From Grimontia celer (GTDB lineage: Bacteria > Pseudomonadota > Gammaproteobacteria > Enterobacterales > Vibrionaceae): a stretch of DNA of 64,000 nucleotides. Shown here piece by piece: positions 60,471-64,000 of the stretch. The stretch covers positions 868,001 through 932,000 of the forward strand of contig NZ_FIZX01000001.1 of NCBI RefSeq assembly GCF_900055185.1, written 5' to 3'. Within the stretch, counting starts at the first letter, position 1. The number at the start of each line of letters is the position of its first letter. A model generated the notes under the pieces. It had not been told where the DNA came from. It ran no database searches and saw nothing but the letters and a program-made list of their open reading frames with translations. Both the position numbers and the translations under genes were made by a program.

Positions 60471-61064
60471 ATGAAAAAAAGCTTAATTGTGCTCGTGGGT
60501 GCTGCAGCGCTCATCTTGGGTGGTTGTGCCAAGCAGGTGAGCTATGGTGATGCTCAGGAAGTGGAAACGACGACGATAGATTTCGGCTCGACTGATCTGC
60601 AAAAAATCGCTGTAGAAATGACAGATAGCATGCTGTCTTCTGGTTCTGTTACTGCCATTACCCGCAGCAACCGCCCAATCGTGTTTGTAGAGTCAATCAA
60701 GAACAAAACCGCTGAACACATTGATACTGAATCAATCACTGACACTATCAGCACTCGTTTGATTAACTCTGGCAAATTCCGCTTTGTTGACATGACCCGC
60801 GTTGAAGCGGTTCGCGATCAACTGGATTTCCAAAACAATGATGCGCTGGTAAACCCAGGTACTGCCATTCAGTTTGGTAAAATGGTCGGTGCGCAATACA
60901 TGCTGTATGGCAACCTGTCTAGCATCAACAAGCAAGACGGCAGCGACAAAGACGTTTACTACAAAATGACCATGCGTCTGATGGATCTGGAAACCGGCCT
61001 TATCGAGTGGGCTGACGAAACTGAAATCCGCAAGAAGCAGTCTAAGTCTCTGATTGGATGGTAA
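60471..61064 (+). CDS. lpoB: Outer-membrane lipoprotein activator of PBP1b
   Basis: 197 residues from the ATG at 60471 (the frame extends into ycfL but the lipoprotein signal MKKSLIVLVGAAALILGGC fixes the start). The mature protein has the LpoB domain: VETTTIDFGSTDLQKIAVEM, RPIVFVESIKNKTAEHIDTE, AVRDQLDFQN, GAQYMLYGNLSSI. LpoB spans the periplasm to stimulate PBP1b. It has a shorter N-terminal linker than E. coli LpoB. Order ycfL-lpoB-thiK matches E. coli. Confidence 0.92.
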   Translation: MKKSLIVLVGAAALILGGCAKQVSYGDAQEVETTTIDFGSTDLQKIAVEMTDSMLSSGSVTAITRSNRPIVFVESIKNKTAEHIDTESITDTISTRLINSGKFRFVDMTRVEAVRDQLDFQNNDALVNPGTAIQFGKMVGAQYMLYGNLSSINKQDGSDKDVYYKMTMRLMDLETGLIEWADETEIRKKQSKSLIGW

Positions 61065-61067
61065 TCA

Positions 61068-61910
61068 TTGCTTTCAGCTGATGAAAAAGAAAAGGCCGCA
61101 GTCATCGAAAGACTGCGGCCTGATTTTATTATTGAGCAGGCAGAATTTCTTGAGGGCGGATTAAGTAACCGCTGTATGAAACTGACTGCGAATGATGGTA
61201 GCCAATTTGTTTGGCGACCAGAAGCAGCATCTACAAAGGCATTTGGCTTAAGCCGTGATAATGAATTTGAAGCCTTAACCTTAGCGTCAACAGCAGGCTT
61301 GACTGTCCAGCCAGTAAAACGTTATCCGGAGGGATTACTGAATCCCTGGATTGAAGGTGAGACCATGACGGAGGCTTCGTTGGACATCGCCGCGACGCTT
61401 CAAGCTAAGGTCCACGAATTGCCACCTCTTTCGAACACGTTTGACCCTTTCGATAAAGGGTTAGTGTACTACAGCAACCTTTCCGCAAGCTCGTTGAATG
61501 ATTCATTGAATGCGGTTCATGAGCACTTTCAGAAGCATAGATTTACTTCAGGCATGCCGCTTGCTACTTGCCACTATGACTTGGGTTACTACAATTTTAT
61601 CCGCCAAAATGACGGTGAAGTTAAAGTCATCGATTGGGAATATGCTGCGTTGGGCGATCCGGCGATGGACTTAGTGATGACTTCTCTCGCAAATGGACTG
61701 GATCTTGAAACCTTGGTGAATCGATACTGTCAAATTAGACGTATAGACTCAGTTGCCGATTGGTTTGATGCTTGCAGAATGTGGCAACCAGTGGCGGCTT
61801 ACCTGGGTGTGTTGTGGTTTGCATTGGGTTATGAGCTCTATGGCGAAGGGATCTATAAGGAAAGAAGCGCATTTTTCCTGAAACAACTTGAAGGCCACAT
61901 CGCGAGTTAA
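61068..61910 (+). CDS. thiK: Thiamine kinase-like phosphotransferase
   Basis: 280 residues starting with TTG three bases after lpoB. Aminoglycoside-phosphotransferase/choline-kinase fold: LEGGLSNRCMKLTANDGSQF and VWRPE (nucleotide loop), catalytic CHYDLGYYNFIRQ (HxDxxxxN) and metal-binding IDWEYAALGDPAMDLVMTSL. Position after lpoB points to ThiK, which phosphorylates thiamine in salvage; sequence alone would allow choline-type substrates. Confidence 0.83.
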   Translation: MLSADEKEKAAVIERLRPDFIIEQAEFLEGGLSNRCMKLTANDGSQFVWRPEAASTKAFGLSRDNEFEALTLASTAGLTVQPVKRYPEGLLNPWIEGETMTEASLDIAATLQAKVHELPPLSNTFDPFDKGLVYYSNLSASSLNDSLNAVHEHFQKHRFTSGMPLATCHYDLGYYNFIRQNDGEVKVIDWEYAALGDPAMDLVMTSLANGLDLETLVNRYCQIRRIDSVADWFDACRMWQPVAAYLGVLWFALGYELYGEGIYKERSAFFLKQLEGHIAS

Positions 61911-61945
61911 ATGAAGGCAGAATGTATTAAAGGAGAGCGAAGGAA

Positions 61946-62797
61946 ATGAAACTCGGCAAATCTTCAGTCAGACACTTCTTCTTGTCGCTGGCCGCTGTAT
62001 TCCTGCTCTCTGCCTGCACCAACCAGTTTGCTTACAACACGCTTCCTTTCTGGATTGACTACTACCTCTCTGATTACGTTGATACAACATCTGCTCAACA
62101 AAAGCAGCTGGATAACGATCTTGAAGCATTCCATGAATGGCATCGCCAGAACGAACTGCCAAAAATTCAGGCTTTGCTTGACCAACTTGAAGCAGATATG
62201 GCGAAGCCACTGTCTTACACGCGCATTGGTGACTATCACCACCTTGTTAATACCCGCATCAAGGCCTCACTGGAAGGGCTTACCCCGACTCTTGTGAATT
62301 TGATTTCATCGATGAGTGACGAGCAGGCCCAGAATTGGCTCGATACAGTTAACAAAAACATCGAAGAAGCGGTCGAGAAGGCCAACGAAGGCAGCGCAGA
62401 CGAGCAGCAGGTGCGCCGTCAGGAACGGTTAGTCGAACGGGCAGAGTTTTGGGTCGATTCGGTCAATGCTAAACAGAAGAAACAGTTTCTGGAAATGGCA
62501 GGCTACCAAATCGAAATGCGCCCTGTGTTTTATTCGATTCGTAATGAATTGATGATAGAACTCGAAGGGATATTGATGAACCGGCAAGACCCCAATCTTG
62601 GCGAGCGAATCAATGCCTATTTCTCCCACCTGATTGCTTTCCAAAGTGAGCAGCATAAAAACGACATGGCGTTGTATTTAGCTCGACGTTATGAGCTATT
62701 GCAGCGTCTGGATCGCCATCTGTCTGAGAAGCAACGAACCGCAATGCGCAACAAGCTTGCCTCTTACAGCGAAGACATTACTGCTGTTTTGAACTAG
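61946..62797 (+). CDS. DUF6279-like lipoprotein
   Basis: 283 residues with lipobox FLLSAC (Cys24). The mature part begins TNQFAYNTLPFWIDYYLSDY and is almost entirely helical and charged (QQKQLDNDLEAFHEWHRQNE, LPKIQALLDQLEADM), ending SEKQRTAMRNKLASYSEDIT. This is the pattern of the proteobacterial DUF6279 lipoproteins; the function is unknown. AAGGAGAG precedes the ATG. It takes the place occupied by nagZ in E. coli. Confidence 0.8.
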   Translation: MKLGKSSVRHFFLSLAAVFLLSACTNQFAYNTLPFWIDYYLSDYVDTTSAQQKQLDNDLEAFHEWHRQNELPKIQALLDQLEADMAKPLSYTRIGDYHHLVNTRIKASLEGLTPTLVNLISSMSDEQAQNWLDTVNKNIEEAVEKANEGSADEQQVRRQERLVERAEFWVDSVNAKQKKQFLEMAGYQIEMRPVFYSIRNELMIELEGILMNRQDPNLGERINAYFSHLIAFQSEQHKNDMALYLARRYELLQRLDRHLSEKQRTAMRNKLASYSEDITAVLN

Positions 62798-63006
62798 TGT
62801 GGCCCGGTAATCGCCAATTCGTCTCAAAACCTTGAGGCGTACCCGTGTTTCTGTCTTAACCCTTAATAATGTGTGTGATTGAGTGGTAGTATTTCTGAAC
62901 CAAGCTTTTTGAACCCGCTTGTTTTCGGTTCAATGCCATTTAGAGCGGTTAACTTGGGAAAAGATTAAAAGCTGGGTGAACCAGCGACGAGTGAGAGGGA
63001 CTTTTA

Positions 63007-63546
63007 GTGATTATTTATCTTCACGGCTTTGATTCAAACAGCCCGGGAAACCATGAAAAGGTCATGCAACTGCAGTTTATTGACCCAGACGTTCGCTTCA
63101 TCAACTACAGCACACTTCACCCTAAGCACGACATGCAGCACCTTCTTAAAGAAGTGAGCAAGCAGATGGAAATGTCAGACGACAAATCGCCTCTGATTTG
63201 TGGTGTCGGACTTGGCGGCTTCTGGTCTGAGCGCATTGGCTTTCTCAGTGGCATCAAGCAGGTGATCTTCAATCCGAACCTGTTCCCGCAGGAAAACATG
63301 GAAGGGCGTATCGACCGACCTGAAGAATATGCCGACATTGCAACTAAGTGTGTTGAGAATTTCCGCACCAAGAATGCCGGTCGCTGCATGGTAGTGTTAT
63401 CAAAAGAAGACGAGATTTTGGACAACTCGCGTTCAGAAGAAGCATTGAGCCCTTACTACGACATTGTTTGGGATGAAGCGCAGACGCATAAGTTTAAAAG
63501 CATCTCTCACCATCTGCAGGCCATGAAAGCGTTTAAAGACGCGTAA
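63007..63546 (+). CDS. ycfP: YcfP/YqiA-family esterase-like alpha/beta hydrolase
   Basis: 179 residues starting GTG (GAGAGG upstream). [20 protein letters not shown] at the start matches YcfP of E. coli, including the HGF oxyanion region. The nucleophile position is unusual: [14 protein letters not shown] has Gly where esterases have Ser (G-x-S-x-G), as is also typical of YcfP. Catalytic activity is therefore doubtful. Position next to ndh in E. coli is probably kept here. Confidence 0.88.
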   Translation: MIIYLHGFDSNSPGNHEKVMQLQFIDPDVRFINYSTLHPKHDMQHLLKEVSKQMEMSDDKSPLICGVGLGGFWSERIGFLSGIKQVIFNPNLFPQENMEGRIDRPEEYADIATKCVENFRTKNAGRCMVVLSKEDEILDNSRSEEALSPYYDIVWDEAQTHKFKSISHHLQAMKAFKDA

Positions 63547-63555
63547 CATTTCGCT

Positions 63556-63731
63556 TATACCCAAACAACCTGAAGATGCTCGCATTGAGGGCCTCCCTTC
63601 GGGCGAGTTGACTGACGCCGTGCTCTTTGTTGTTCCTTTTTGATGGAGGTGACTACACCTGCAAAGGAACGCCGCGATCACAACGCCAGTCAAACTCGCT
63701 GAATCCGGCATCTTCAGGTTATTTGGGTATA
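63556..63731. repeat. 176-bp palindromic intergenic repeat
   Basis: 24-base arms (63556-63579 and 63708-63731) match at 23 positions, starting TATACCCAAA and ending TTTGGGTATA. Inner arms around CGAGTTGACTGACG and CGCCAGTCAAACTCG also pair imperfectly. Carries no ORF. Similar ACCTGAAGATGC palindromes recur in Vibrio intergenic DNA to my knowledge. Confidence 0.85.
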
Positions 63732-63738
63732 TATGTTT

Positions 63739-63773
63739 AAAGAGCATCAGCTGGGAAGGTTGGTGCTCTTTTT
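63739..63773 (+). terminator. Probable terminator after ycfP
   Basis: AAAGAGCA / TGCTCTTT arms with a long loop and a TTTTTG tail. Confidence 0.65.
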
Positions 63774-63858
63774 GTATCAGCCGTGTTATCAATTGGCGCG
63801 AAACTCATCAATCTCGTCTATTTTCGCTGCATTTAGTGTGGATTTAGGGATTTAAAAA

Positions 63859-63886
63859 TTGATTGAGATCAAGTGACCTGTATAAT
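63859..63886 (+). promoter_or_regulatory. FNR box overlapping a promoter, probably of ndh
   Basis: TTGATTGAGATCAA (63859-63872) is an exact TTGAT-N4-ATCAA FNR site. TTGATT (63859-63864) and TATAAT (63881-63886) form a promoter with 16-base spacing, so FNR would block the -35 region. In E. coli ndh follows ycfP and is repressed by FNR anaerobically. The gene itself lies beyond 64000. Confidence 0.75.
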
Positions 63887-64000
63887 GGTTTCAACAAAAA
63901 ATGAGCACCATGTCATAAAAATGCGGGTGTCAGCGTGCAACAAAACATAAACAAAAATGCGCGTTTATAACGTTGAAAACAAAAGCTCTTTACCTCTCCA

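Larger units (their letters stand above)
63547..64000. other. Intergenic region: palindromic repeat, terminator and probable ndh promoter
   Basis: 454 bases without a gene inside the window. In order: a 176-bp inverted-repeat element, a terminator, about 85 bases with nothing recognised, an FNR box overlapping a promoter, and about 110 bases of leader. The next gene lies outside. Confidence 0.6.

Overview
The window looks like a Vibrionaceae chromosome (Vibrio, Grimontia or Enterovibrio type). Three things support this: the sdaC/sdaA - nudL - pabB - class I fumarase block, the hinT - COG3014 - ycfL - lpoB - thiK - ycfP block at the right end, and a chromosomal integron whose attC sites resemble Vibrio VCR repeats. 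The species cannot be settled from the sequence alone.

Layout. (1) 1-366: C-terminal end of an OFA-type MFS transporter. (2) 500-8503: an amide/urea operon. A structured leader with a terminator precedes a urea/amide-type ABC transporter (binding protein, permease, a fused permease-ATPase, a second ATPase), a 51-codon small ORF, an amidase-signature amidase, an AmiC-like sensor and an AmiR-like ANTAR antiterminator. AmiC/AmiR plausibly control the leader terminator. (3) 8891-16538: housekeeping genes, namely an ECF sigma factor, serine deaminase and serine transporter, CoA Nudix hydrolase, PabB and fumarase. (4) 16718 to about 32400: a chromosomal integron. A leftward intI carries a LexA box in its promoter, and an attI-like site leads into about 16 cassettes transcribed rightward. 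The first cassettes encode an AbiTii-domain protein, a membrane/coiled-coil protein, a reverse transcriptase and another membrane/coiled-coil protein. Later ones encode a GNAT, a PpiC-type lipoprotein, small membrane proteins, a VOC protein, a TIM-barrel isomerase-like protein and a histidine phosphatase. One attC is split by an IS1111-type IS110-family element. The distal end is decayed and carries an IS110-family relic. (5) 32827-45713: an accessory mixture (two methyltransferases, AraC regulator, ABM monooxygenase, TauE permease, two Nudix proteins, an RsgA homologue, GNAT, TfoX C-domain, alkyl sulfatase, LMW-phosphatase-like protein and KptA), plus a 10 x 8-bp tandem repeat. (6) 45809-51827: a 2OG-Fe(II) oxygenase, pyrC with a PurR-like box, and an operon of a P-loop protein, DinB, GNAT, LysE exporter, quinone reductase and GNAT. 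This operon is preceded by what looks like an isoleucine-codon attenuator. (7) 51974-57826: an orphan type IV pilin, a pair of GH17 glucanases with a 20-bp palindromic operator, a nitronate monooxygenase and a chemoreceptor. (8) 58270-63546: the hinT-lpoB-thiK-ycfP group, then a 176-bp palindromic repeat and an FNR-box promoter that probably drives ndh just outside the window.

The most interesting items are the defence-like first cassettes (AbiTii and an unclassified reverse transcriptase with an acidic tail), the Ile-rich attenuator in front of non-biosynthetic genes, and the ANTAR-type leader of the amide operon. All assignments come from reading motifs and gene order; no database search was possible.
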